This document shows, one piece after another, positions 34,311 to 43,149 of a DNA stretch of 64,000 bases. The translations under genes and the position numbers were made by a program. The stretch spans positions 17,049,515 to 17,113,514 of the forward strand of contig NC_052357.1 of assembly GCF_009727055.1 (NCBI RefSeq), given 5' to 3'. The stretch's first letter is position 1. The number at the start of each line of letters is the position of its first letter. This stretch comes from Benincasa hispida. Taxonomy: Eukaryota > Streptophyta > Magnoliopsida > Cucurbitales > Cucurbitaceae. Below the pieces are notes generated by a model, which did not search any database, was not told the DNA's origin, and was given only the letters and a program-made list of their open reading frames with translations.

Positions 34311-35286
34311 GAACCATTCAATTGACTATACTAACACATACTAATTTTTCTATACTATTTTACAGGAAAATGATCTTTTTTAATGAAAGAAATCCCAAGA
34401 TCCACAATACTTTCTCTAGACATGTTGCAATTGAATTTGATGAATTTGACTCTAAATTGGAATAGTACCTCTTCAACGAAAACGTGGCTATCTCGCCACA
34501 ACAGTTCCAATTGATTAGGCAAAATAGCTCAACAAGCCTGTTGGCGATTTTTACTCATTCTTTCTTATATTGATGTTTCAGGTAAGGGTAGAGATGCACC
34601 GGCGATGGCGCAGCGGAATTCATGATCAAGCCACTAGGACTAGTTTTTTTACTCTTCCGCATAATGAGATTTAGAGTTCTTTTCATGTTTTTGTGTCAAT
34701 TTCTGTGGAAAACATGCTTTACTTAGCATGAGAAATAGCTTCAAACATATGATGCTTTGCACTTCATTTGAACACTTAGCATGAGAAATATCTTCTAAGA
34801 AACTATTGTACCCAAATTATAAAACTTTTACCAAAATATCTACATTGGTAAAGTTATATAATTTGAAAGCTAAATTTAGATGAAGCGATAAGAGTTAGTT
34901 GTTTTATATAATTTGAAAGCTAAATTTAGATGAAGCGATAAGAGTTCGTTGTTGGAATTAATTCATGACATATTACCTAGTCCTAATGAAATTCCAACTT
35001 CTACTTATGAAGCAAAAAAGATGTTGAGTACTCTCAATCAAACTTGACCTATATCCACTCTCCCAAGCGCCTCTTGGGATTTCGATTAAAAAATCTCCTT
35101 CTACTCTTTCCACAGATGAGAGTCAAACAACTACCTTGCTCCTTTTACGGGTTCAAGAGCAAACTCGATCCTTTACCTTACATCTTTTCCAAAATATTTA
35201 TATATATCTACTATAAATCAAAGGCTATTAAGAATATAAAAAAAGTTTATTTTGTATTTTTAACGTAATTAAAAAATTGAAAAATA
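34311..35286. other. Unassigned stretch with a 50-bp tandem duplication
   Basis: The unit beginning TATAATTTGAAAGCTAAATT lies at 34857-34906 and again at 34907-34956, with almost no changes. Nothing else recognised. Confidence 0.5.
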
Positions 35287-35420
35287 TATTAGGTTCTGCA
35301 AAGTCGGCCGTACAATGCTTCATAGGGAGCCATTCTGATACTAGAATGGTAGCTATTGTTATATGCAAATCCAATTAGCGGCAATTACGTATCCCAACTT
35401 CCTTTGAATTGTAATACACA
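35287..35420 (-). pseudogene. Chromovirus integrase fragment
   Basis: The minus strand shows RDCVLQFKGSWDT, then [11 protein letters not shown] and [10 protein letters not shown] in one or two frames. This is the end of the integrase core of plant chromoviruses, where the family wording is [11 protein letters not shown]. Confidence 0.7.
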
Positions 35421-35754
35421 ATCTCTTAACATGAAGAGTGATATTTATATATATATATATGAAAAAATGGTTAAAATGTAAAAATGGGATGCTCTCAAGA
35501 AGGGAATCCAGAAAACCCATATTTCAGGAGGGCATCCAAACCTCTCGAGATGCCCTCCATAAGGGTATCCTAAGATGCCTAGAAATTTCTAGATGCTCGA
35601 GTATCTTACATTACCGCAAGCTCACATGGAAACAATCTTAAATATGAATTAAAAAGTAAAACTCTTTGCTAGGTTAGAAGATTCTTGGAATGATCTTCTG
35701 GTTATGCCAATTTAATACATGAGGAATTAAACACAATTATTCATCAAAACTCAA

Positions 35755-35949
35755 GGTCCAAAAAGGCCATCCATCATTATTCCTGCGGTAGTGAGGGCCT
35801 TTTATCATGGCCGGCTCCATGACACCGAAGATGAGGTGATCATAGAAGGGAGGGCGATGTCATTCAGCGCAAAGGACATCAATGAACTATACAAGTTGAA
35901 GAATATCCCGGAAAAAGAAAAGGAGTGCAGGGCATACCCAAAGGAATGA
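35755..35949 (+). pseudogene. Fragment resembling the 'putative plant transposon protein' domain
   Basis: A frame without ATG reads AVVRAFYHGRLHDTEDEV and IIEGRAMSFSAKDINELYKL, ending at TGA 35947-35949. The pattern V-R-x-F-Y ... V-x-G-x-x-(M/V)-x-F-S-x-x-x-I-N-x-x-Y is familiar from a plant-specific domain found in retroelement-associated proteins. The match is by recall only. An alternative is an unrelated host exon. Confidence 0.45.
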
Positions 35950-36049
35950 TTGGAAATATAAAATAGGGGAAAATTGTCTAAAAGCAAAAAAGATTGTAAA
36001 ATTATGGTAATTTGTTGTTGATACAAAGTTTACAATAAACAAGAAATAA

Positions 36050-36190
36050 GATATGCGTTTAATTCTAAATTACAGCATGCTTTAGAAAGGGTTTCAAGAA
36101 ACCTCACCTTTGAAGACCTTTTCCTCATGTTTTCCCTCGAACAAATCACGAGCTCCTTGAAGACCTTATTTTTGAATCAATTTATTATGT
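36050..36190 (-). repeat. LTR-X fragment
   Basis: The text with 'gggtttcaagaaacctcacc' and 'tttgaagacc' corresponds to the LTR-X end near 1-30 and 49940-49980. Confidence 0.55.
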
Positions 36191-36381
36191 TCATATTTGA
36201 AAGAGTAAATGTACTAAATTAAACCGAAATGCAAAACGTTGTAATTTTGTTGGATATGATACTCACGGGAAGGATGGAGATGTATGGATCCAAAGAAGAG
36301 AGAAGTTTTTGTTTCTCGAATGTGGTGTTGACGATTTGATTTATTGGGACAACGAATTCTGTGTGACTCCCAATTCATTTT

Positions 36382-36555
36382 AATTCTCAAGCTCTTTAGT
36401 TTCCCAAAAATATGAGGCAACGGACCTGTGATATTGTTGGTATATGCAACTAATTCAACCAAGGATTTCAAATTTCCAATTTCTTCAGTAAAAGAACCAT
36501 GGATTCCATTATTACATATATTCAACTTTACCAAAGATGTTAGCCTTCCCAATTC
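36382..36555 (-). pseudogene. Fragment of a leucine-rich repeat receptor-like kinase gene
   Basis: The minus strand frame reads GRLTSLVKLNICNNGIHGSF, then EEIGNLKSLVELVAYTNNIT and GPLPHIFGKLKSLR. These are two and a half plant-type LRRs (LxxLxxLxLxxNxxxGxxP), matching the N-terminal LRR block of class XI-type receptor-like kinases. The frame becomes unrelated after about residue 57. AT-rich repeat flanks both sides, so this is a displaced gene piece, not a gene. Confidence 0.75.
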
Positions 36556-36589
36556 TAATTTTCAATTTTTTTTAATTTTTTTTTATTAA

Positions 36590-36700
36590 AGTTGTAATTG
36601 CCCCTAGAAACTGTAAGTTATATATTATATTTGATATAACAAATACTTTAATATATATTATATGATACGGTAGTTATAATATATAGATATTAAATATTTT
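36590..36700 (+). repeat. LTR-Y fragment
   Basis: AT-rich text with 'ttatattatatttgatataac' and 'tatatattatatgatacggt' corresponds to 11330-11430. Confidence 0.45.
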
Positions 36701-36837
36701 ATTGATGATCGTAGGGTACTTTGTACACGATGGATAGTTGAAGAAGCGATTCTTTGCCAAGCGGTTCAAGACCCAGTTCGCCTGTTTGAACTGGAGACTC
36801 CATGTCTTTGTAATAGATAGCTTTCCTGCTAATGATT

Positions 36838-37283
36838 ATGTGATGAGCAGGATAGTCTACGCAATCGTGTAGCACACAAGCTTGCATCGAGTATCCAATG
36901 TCGCACGATCATTTAGCAAGCGAGCGCCTATGCGATCATGTAGCCAATGCAACACGATCGTGTAGCAAACTCTACACGATCGTGTAGAAAACTCTAAACG
37001 ATCGCATAACTAATACTGCACGATCGCATAGCTTTGCTAGATGATGGCTGGCCCAAGGTAAACGATCGTGTAGAGTTTGTACGTGACAAATCGAGCTAAA
37101 CGATAGACTAAATGATCACATAGCTTTATCTAAATGATTGGGCATCGATCTATACGATAGGTCTCCACCATCTCCCACTTTCTCAGTTGTGTACGTCGCA
37201 AATATCCATTTCCTCCTGAATAGGGTATGTTTTATATAATTTTCATCATTATTGATGCATCTTAATGGCTTATATTCCTTCAA
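36838..37283 (+). repeat. LTR-P, palindrome-rich LTR end
   Basis: About nine GATC-centred motifs occur between 36858 and 37155, including the perfect palindrome CTACACGATCGTGTAG at 36972-36987. The unit is related to 32690-32835 and, inverted, to 29600-29800. It ends just before a copia-type primer site, so it is the distal part of a 5' LTR in plus orientation. Confidence 0.65.
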
Positions 37284-37284
37284 T

Positions 37285-37296
37285 TGGTATTAGAGC
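37285..37296 (+). other. Primer binding site, initiator tRNA-Met type
   Basis: TGGTATTAGAGC follows LTR-P and differs by one base from TGGTATCAGAGC, the usual copia primer site. The internal region that should follow is not recognisable. Confidence 0.55.
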
Positions 37297-37499
37297 TAGG
37301 TTGTTCTGATATTCTAAATTCCATTGATGTATTTAATTATATTCATAGTCTTGGTGGGTTTTATGCTGTCTGCAATACGTTTAAGTGTTAGATGTAATTG
37401 TGGATGTGGATTGATGGATGTTTTCGGATGATTTATCGAAAAAAAAAAAAAACAGAATATGTTTATCAACACTCTTGATGGAACCTGGTTTAAAAGATA

Positions 37500-37605
37500 A
37501 GTTGTAGTTTCCACTACATAACCCTAGAATGAGATAGGTAGATAAGCATAGCTCATCATAGAGCGAACCATGTCCAACAAGGTTCTATTTCTCCTTTCTT
37601 CGATT
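37500..37605 (-). pseudogene. Copia integrase fragment (type C family)
   Basis: It matches 13205-13310 of element C almost word for word ('tccactacataaccctag', 'gcatagctcatcatagagc'). Confidence 0.65.
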
Positions 37606-37614
37606 ATCTCCATG

Positions 37615-37738
37615 GAAGGGAGTACTTAGGTTTGGAAGAAAAGTAAATTGAGTCCCTAATACATCGAACCCTATGAGATCATAGAACGAGTTGGCCTAAC
37701 AACGTATAAATTACAGTTACCTCTGGAGCTAACACAGG
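37615..37738 (+). pseudogene. Chromovirus integrase C-terminal fragment
   Basis: YEIIERVGLTTYKLQLPLEL in one frame is the segment just before the chromodomain region of chromovirus integrases. The related piece at 41445-41575 reads YEIVERVGPAAYRLQLPMEL. Confidence 0.75.
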
Positions 37739-37960
37739 TAAAGTGGAGTCAAGTAGCTCGGACTCAGATGACAGTTCAAAGGAGGAAGATGTAAGTATTT
37801 GATGGGAACATTTAGTAATGGATTATGTGCAGATCTTTCTGTTAATTTTTTTTGTTGACTTCTTTCATTTCAAGAATGCTGCCAAGAATTCTTCTGCTGC
37901 TAAAACTGTTAAGAAAGGTACTGTTGCTGTTTCTATGAGTTTTAGTCCAATTGTTGGATT
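37739..37960 (+). pseudogene. Displaced exon-intron-exon piece of a nucleolin-like gene
   Basis: KVESSSSDSDDSSKEED is encoded to 37790, followed by GTAAGT, an 84-base T-rich stretch and TTTCAAG at 37868-37874. The frame then resumes in phase 0 with NAAKNSSAAKTVKK. Alternation of acidic serine runs with Ala/Lys-rich runs is typical of plant nucleolin-like proteins, which act in rRNA processing in the nucleolus. Kept splice signals argue for copying from genomic DNA rather than from mRNA. Low-complexity sequence makes the gene identity uncertain. Confidence 0.5.
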
Positions 37961-38199
37961 TTCCCGCTAACTAAGTGGACTTTTAAGTGACACTTCCAAA
38001 GCTTGACACCTAAAGATTATATGCTAGTGGAGTTTTAGGTGGAATGTGAAGTCTCAAGATATTCGATCCAGAAATTTAGCCAGCCAAAAACCAACCGAGG
38101 AAAAAACTATTTTAAATATATAGATATTTAAAATAGCTGAAACTCAAAGTAAAAACTGAAAAATTTCTCCTAATGCCTATTTTTTTTTTTAAGACTTGG

Positions 38200-38378
38200 A
38201 CACATAAATCTCAACAGGATTGGTGGACAAGGGCGAATGAGAAGGCCCAAGCCTATATCTTGGCAAGTCTTTTTGACGTCTTGGCCAAGAAGCATAAGCC
38301 TATCGTCTCAACCTGTGAGATCATGGAGTCCCTGTGGGGGATGTTTGGACAACCGTCTGAACAACTATTAAAATGAAC
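38200..38378 (+). pseudogene. Copia gag fragment (type C family)
   Basis: WTRANEKAQAYILASLFDVL, then EIMESLWGMFGQP, in one frame. It continues gag of the family seen at 14788-14720 on the other strand. Confidence 0.75.
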
Positions 38379-39049
38379 CAAGTATACAAAGAATTACAAT
38401 TATCGCAATACAAAATTTGAGCATGTACAAAGAATCAAGGTATAGCTTCTATACATAAAAATAATGAAATGAATTAAAATAAAAGAATGACCACAACGAA
38501 AAAATCGTTGTAATTTTTTTTATTCTATAAAAAATGGGAATTAGGACGATCCTGCTTCCGCTCAAGGTTCTCTTCGACGAGATCCTTCAGTTTCTTATAT
38601 AATATTTTATCCTTTCGTAATAATCTTAGATCATGGTGGATACACTTGGAGTAGCATTGCAATGCTGAGTCCTTTGCCAGATACTCGTTACTCGCTGCTC
38701 GATGACTTGATACTCGATGCTTGTTCACTCGGTAGCATTTTCTTGATTACTTGACAACCTTTTACTCGATAAAACTCACAGTTTGTAATATTAAACATAT
38801 TCTATTATTAATAAAGATGTTATTCACATTTATTCGATAAAACTATTATGTGATATAATTGATATATTGTATTTGATACATTAAAATATAAAGTTTATTT
38901 TGAGAGGATTTAAGTATTTGAATATGATTCAAATATTAATTATATGGATAGGATTCCAAAGATTGTCGGGAAGCACTATAAATGGAGAAAGGGCCGACAC
39001 TTGCGAAAGCAAGGATATTCTTTTGGGTAGAGTCTAGAAAAGAAATTCG
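38379..39049. other. Unassigned stretch with LTR-Y-like part
   Basis: 38880-38960 carries TTTGAATATGATTCAAATAT, as at 11228. 38680-38770 has several ACTCGAT words. No domain recognised. Confidence 0.4.
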
Positions 39050-39210
39050 GCATCGAAAGTCTGAAACCTTTAGGAGCCACGATGTTTGATGGAACCACAG
39101 ATCCAGTAGATGCTGAGATCTGGTTGAATTTGATTGAGAAGTGTTTTGAAGTTATGAGATGCCCTGAGGACCGTAAGGTCGAGTTAGCGGCATTCTTGCT
39201 GCCCATTTTA
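39050..39210 (+). pseudogene. Chromovirus gag fragment
   Basis: LKPLGATMFDGTTDPVDAEI, then WLNLIEKCFEVMRCPEDRKV in one frame is the start of the retrotransposon gag domain in plant chromoviruses. Confidence 0.75.
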
Positions 39211-39329
39211 ATACCCCATTTTTAGCATTTTCCCTATTTTTCTCATCCTTTGATCTGTTCAACAATATTATCCTTAAATTAGGGTTCCCCCCCCCCCTCC
39301 CCCTTTCTTCCTCACTCTTAACTGGATTC

Positions 39330-39495
39330 GATCTATAAAACGAAAGTATGATGAGTTGGATTCAAATAACCCATTTGCTATTGATGGGTTGGATAACTTT
39401 TCTGTTCTACGGGTAGAAGTTGAGAATGAATGCAATGCATTGCAGGATATGGGTAATCTAAGGCCTCCAATTGCCACTGCTGAGATGCTTTTTTG
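39330..39495 (+). other. Coding-like fragment, unassigned
   Basis: The frame KYDELDSNNPFAIDGLDNFS continues as VLRVEVENECNALQDMGN and LRPPIATAEM. Amino-acid composition and codon use look coding, but I do not recognise the family. A C-rich run lies just upstream (39288-39303). It stops where an LTR-like sequence starts. Confidence 0.4.
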
Positions 39496-39499
39496 AGAT

Positions 39500-40250
39500 T
39501 GATGCCCTAAATCTCATAGGGTCTTATAGTTTGTAATTGTATTGTACAAACATTTTATTTATTTAATAAAATATGAGATTTTTAACGTAGTTTCCAATAA
39601 GTCTGAAACTCCATATGAGTTATGAAGAGGTTGTAAAAGTTGTTTATGACACGTAAAAGTTGTTTACGTTATTTTAGATTTTAGTGGCATCCAAAACATG
39701 TTCTAGTGCAAAACCCTGCGTAAGAATTAATTTCATTTTAGGAAGGAAAAGAAGTTAATAAAATAAAGTAGAATAAGGAAAAGAATAAAATAAAAGTTTA
39801 TTATATTTTCTTTTAAGTTATTAATATTATTATTATTTAAAAAATAAATAAAACCAAAATCCCTTTCTCTCTTCCTCACACCGCCTGAAAACCCCACCCT
39901 CGCATGCCGGTAGCCGCTAATTGAAGAAAGAAGTGAAGAAAGTCGAGCTTCAAATTTCCAGTTTTTAAGCTACTGTTTGAATTTCTAGCGAGATTGGACT
40001 AAGTTCGAGCAAGATTTTGAATCAAATTTTGAGCGAGTTTTTTGGAGCATGCACACAAATGATCGCGTAGCTGCTCAACACCAGACGATAGCACTAGACG
40101 ATATTCTAAAGTCGTTCATATGAAGACATGCAAGTAGGACATCCTATGCAAAAGATTTTTAGACGATCGAGTATCCAACTCTATACGATAGAGTTTTCTC
40201 ATTCTCCCACTTACTCGATCATGTAACTCGATTGTATACTTCCTTCTTCC
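39500..40250 (+). repeat. LTR-like repeat (LTR-Z), plus orientation
   Basis: It begins TGATGCCCTAAATCTCATAG, reminiscent of LTR-X (TGTTGGATTTTATGTCCTA), and has the same 'atagtttgtaatt' and 'caataaaatatgag' layout. It ends in a palindrome-bearing zone (40059-40220: ATGATCGCGTAG, AGACGATCGAGTAT). Confidence 0.5.
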
Positions 40251-40299
40251 CTCTACCAAATCCACACAGAGCCCACACTTCCTGGATTCTCACACCAAG

Positions 40300-40690
40300 A
40301 AGCGTTTAGAGAAGCGTGCGCACAGATGAGCAATCGTTTAGCAATATGTGAACTGCTATCGTATAGGCTCTCAATTCACTAAACGATAGGATGCTATCAA
40401 ATGCGAATGCCATACAATTTCCTATCTCTAGGATGTATGCGTTAATCATAGAATGAAATAAAACACTAGTGCTTCTATCTCTAGATGTACCAAGTTTCAA
40501 GACATACCTTTTGTAGAACTTCTTAAAAGCTCATTCTCTAGCTGCTATCTTTTCCAAATTTGATTGCAGACCACCTCAAGATCTTCCCCACTATTCTCTT
40601 GGTGCTCTAGATTGAGTTGTGGGTTCAAAGCAAAAGATATTCTCAAAGCTACCCATATATATATATACATATATATATATTATATCTTGT
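40300..40690 (-). repeat. LTR fragments and an AT microsatellite
   Basis: 40300-40400 has variants such as ACTAAACGATAGG. 40410-40470 matches the Athila LTR ('ttcctatctctaggatgtatgcg'). 40568-40630 is the inverted partner of 27039-27107. A (TA) run occupies about 40657-40682. Confidence 0.5.
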
Positions 40691-40954
40691 TCAATTTTAG
40701 AGTTAGTCATTTTGAAAAAGATTTATATCGTTGTGTTGTGAAAAGTTTCCATTGTTGCTCTCTCTAAGCTCCCAATTTTTTTTCTTTTCATCTTATTCTT
40801 GAGAGATTTTTATTGTATTGTGAGGATAAATTTGTTGAGTGCTTAAAAGAACTATCATTTATATATTACATATGATGTGAGAAGATAGAAATTCCAATGT
40901 GGGTATGGTAGAAATTCCACACGCACACGCCGCCACCATTGTTGCCGGTCGGGA

Positions 40955-41028
40955 GTCATGACTTTGAAAAAGTATGCGCTGAAAAGCAGTCTCTGGCACA
41001 CAGAGTCTCAAGATCTGGTCTAGTCCTC
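40955..41028 (-). pseudogene. Athila-type integrase N-terminal fragment
   Basis: It is the complement of 7022-7095 of element 1 with about ten changes, the stretch upstream of the zinc-binding end of integrase. Confidence 0.7.
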
Positions 41029-41034
41029 ATCTGT

Positions 41035-41310
41035 AAATATTTGGTAAATATGATTTATATTAAATGCAATAAAGGAGAAAAAGAACTATCATTTATATAT
41101 TACATATGATGTGATATTAAAACTATAGGTTATAAATAGAATATAATAAATTAGTTATTATATTTATTTATGAGGTTGGGTACCATATTCTGGTAACACC
41201 ATTGGATGCGACCTACTCTGTAGTTGTTACAAAGAGTTGTAAAGTGCTACATACGATGTGATCCTGATTCGTACATGTTATGACATGAGGAGCGGGGGCG
41301 TCCTATGCAA
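41035..41310 (+). repeat. LTR-Y and LTR-X fragments
   Basis: 41075-41115 repeats 40855-40895 ('aaagaactatcatttatata'). 41165-41305 follows LTR-X ('ccattggatgcgacctactc', 'gagcgggggcgtcctatgc'). Confidence 0.55.
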
Positions 41311-41444
41311 ACTTCTTTAATTAAATTATTCAAATACTATTGGAGCTTCAAGTTACAGTTTCATAAGATCTCTTCTGTAGCTCAACATGGATTAAATGAT
41401 AATTAATTTTGGATTAATTTGAATTATTCTATAATTTGGGATAA

Positions 41445-41575
41445 AAGGGAAGTTAAGCCCACGATACATTGGACCATATGAAATTGTGGAACGAGTTGGT
41501 CCAGCAGCTTATAGGTTGCAGTTGCCAATGGAGCTAGCTCGTATACACGACGTTCATGTGAGGGCTTGTTCTATA
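41445..41575 (+). pseudogene. Chromovirus integrase C-terminal fragment
   Basis: KGKLSPRYIGPYEIVERVGP, then AAYRLQLPMELARIHDVHV. It is uninterrupted for about 43 codons and then lost. Confidence 0.8.
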
Positions 41576-41644
41576 TAGGGAAGAAGTTGCAGCCATTCTC
41601 TACTAGTTGAAATGAAGTTTAATCATTCAAATAACTCTTCTTCC

Positions 41645-41800
41645 TTCTTAGGACACTATTCCTTAGACAATGTAACTCTGTGCCTGAAAGACAAGAAGCC
41701 CCTCTTGGAGTTTTGTATCGAATATTTATCGAGCATCTTGTCAATATACGATGTCTTTGTGTCCCTCTAAATTAGGTTCTGTTGTCATTTACAATGAATA
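41645..41800 (-). pseudogene. Copia RT fragment (type C family)
   Basis: The minus strand reads SYIDKMLDKYSIQNSKRGF, matching element C at 11920-11990 (TYIDKILTRYSTQNFKKS). Confidence 0.7.
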
Positions 41801-42179
41801 TGTCGTCTTGTCTGTTGAATAATAGGATAATCAGGTGCCCCTTCACTGAAATGAGACCATCTCAACCAATATACAGTACAACTCCATGTTCCTGTAAATA
41901 TTAGTTTCCATTGAGATCTACTCAACTAAATAGATCCACTCAATTAAATAAATATAGAGTGCAAACAATATAGAACACTATCACTGTCTATCTCAGATAG
42001 ACAATGATAGATGACTTAATCAATTCGTATATAAACAATATAAGAGTGACAAATTGTTTCAAATGTAATTGTAAAATTAAATTCAATGCATATTTAACAT
42101 AACCAAGTGGATTTACATCAAAATAAACTTTCAAGAGTCCAAACTTATAAATACCTCTGGATACTATACTTTTGTGTAG
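41801..42179. other. Unassigned stretch
   Basis: AT-rich, no recognised domain or repeat end. Confidence 0.4.
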
Positions 42180-42310
42180 GGTAACCTAGTTACTTAGAGA
42201 AGTAAGAAGCAAATTGTTGTTAGAAGCAGTGTTGAAGCTGAATACAGAGCTATGAGTTTGGGAATCTGTGAAGAAATCTGGTTAAAGAAAGTTCCGTCTG
42301 ATCTCTATTC
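42180..42310 (+). pseudogene. Copia RNase H fragment
   Basis: SKKQIVVRSSVEAEYRAMSL, then GICEEIWLKKV, are RNase H motifs of copia elements distinct from types A-C. A stop precedes it. Confidence 0.75.
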
Positions 42311-42354
42311 ATTTAAAGTGAAAATTTTGTATTTTCTCCTCATTTAAAACACTT

Positions 42355-42495
42355 ATAGGTATGTCCCATTATGCATTGGTATTCAACAAAGCGGGTCACT
42401 TGCCTTTGGAGCTGGAATATAAAGCATTGTAGGTGGTCAAGAAACTAAATTTCGATTTGAAGAAAGCAGGGGAAGCATGGAAAGTGCAACTGGTC
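42355..42495 (+). pseudogene. Athila-type integrase fragment
   Basis: GMSHYALVFNKAGHLPLELE, then YKAL, a stop and [20 protein letters not shown]. It corresponds to 7705-7840 of element 1. Confidence 0.8.
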
Positions 42496-42496
42496 T

Positions 42497-42557
42497 TCAA
42501 TGTCGGTTTAAAATCGACATTAAAGATCCGTTTTTTTCAACCCATTTTGTTGTGGTG
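42497..42557 (-). mobile_element. End of a CACTA-type transposon
   Basis: The complement reads CACCACAACAAAATGGG from 42557 inward, close to the plant CACTA terminus CACTACAA. Behind it come AACGGATCTTTAATGTCG and the inverted pair AATGTCG...CGACATT (42519-42542), typical subterminal repeats. Only 61 bp remain before Athila integrase sequence begins. Confidence 0.6.
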
Positions 42558-42660
42558 TTTCAGGTGCTATGAGTTGGAATTGAATTCTATAATCTACTAG
42601 ATAGTTCTGGAACTGCAAATCCATATACTCACCACCTCGATCAGATCAAAATGTTTTAAT
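42558..42660 (-). pseudogene. Copia integrase fragment (type C family)
   Basis: It matches 13335-13430 of element C ('tccatatactcaccacctcgatcagatc'), the complement of the RSDxGGEYM region with the second integrase aspartate. Confidence 0.65.
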
Positions 42661-42662
42661 TA

Positions 42663-42822
42663 TTTTCCATTCCTCCACCACCTCCTCCTCCTCTTTCTCC
42701 TCTCCGCCGCCGCATCTACCACCGCCTTCAAATTCAAAGAAGCTCCCGAATTCTACAACTCACCCACCTGCATCTCCATTCATTCTTCTTCCCTTGATAA
42801 CCTCCTCTGTTCCGATTAGGTC
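42663..42822 (+). other. Coding-like fragment with a hydrophobic leader, unassigned
   Basis: A frame without ATG reads FPFLHHLLLLFLLSAAAS, then FKFKEAPEFYNSPTC, ending at TAG 42820-42822. The leucine run followed by small residues looks like a signal peptide of a secreted or vacuolar protein. The gene is not recognised. GC is higher than in the flanks. Confidence 0.4.
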
Positions 42823-42954
42823 GTCCATCTTTTGAAGATCTGATGGTCCGGTTCGGGTAGTTTGAGTCCGATTCGGGTCGGTTCGTTTAGTCTAGAACAG
42901 TTTTCAAGCTTCTTTTGACCTATTTTGTAATAATTTAGTCATTATTGCTTGCTT

Positions 42955-43149
42955 AAAATGCCACAGTTGAACCATAAAGGAAATTCAAGATTTTGGGCAA
43001 CTCTTGTGAATAATTGCCTCCCTGTAATGGATTTGATTGATTGGTCTCGTAGTCATCCGGATAATACACATAGTCTCTGTTTGGCATATGGAATAGATTC
43101 TGGATGGAAAATCGATAAGCCACAGGGCCAGTTCACTCCAAAACCTTAA
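42955..43149 (+). pseudogene. Fragment resembling the largest subunit of RNA polymerase IV/V
   Basis: The frame contains KGNSRFWATLVNNCLPVMD, then LIDWSRSHPDNTHSLCLAYG and IDSGWK, after which the sequence becomes unrelated. The (D/E)WSRSxPDNxxxLxLxYGID pattern is familiar to me from plant NRPD1/NRPE1 proteins, which act in RNA-directed DNA methylation. The match is from recall and could be confirmed only by a search. It is flanked by a 5'-UTR-like stretch (42830-42950) and an Athila LTR. Confidence 0.45.

Noticed and set aside
36858..37160. Regularly spaced short repeats as a possible CRISPR-like array
   Set aside because: Repeats are variable palindromes with unequal spacing inside an LTR of a plant genome; no cas genes and no constant repeat.
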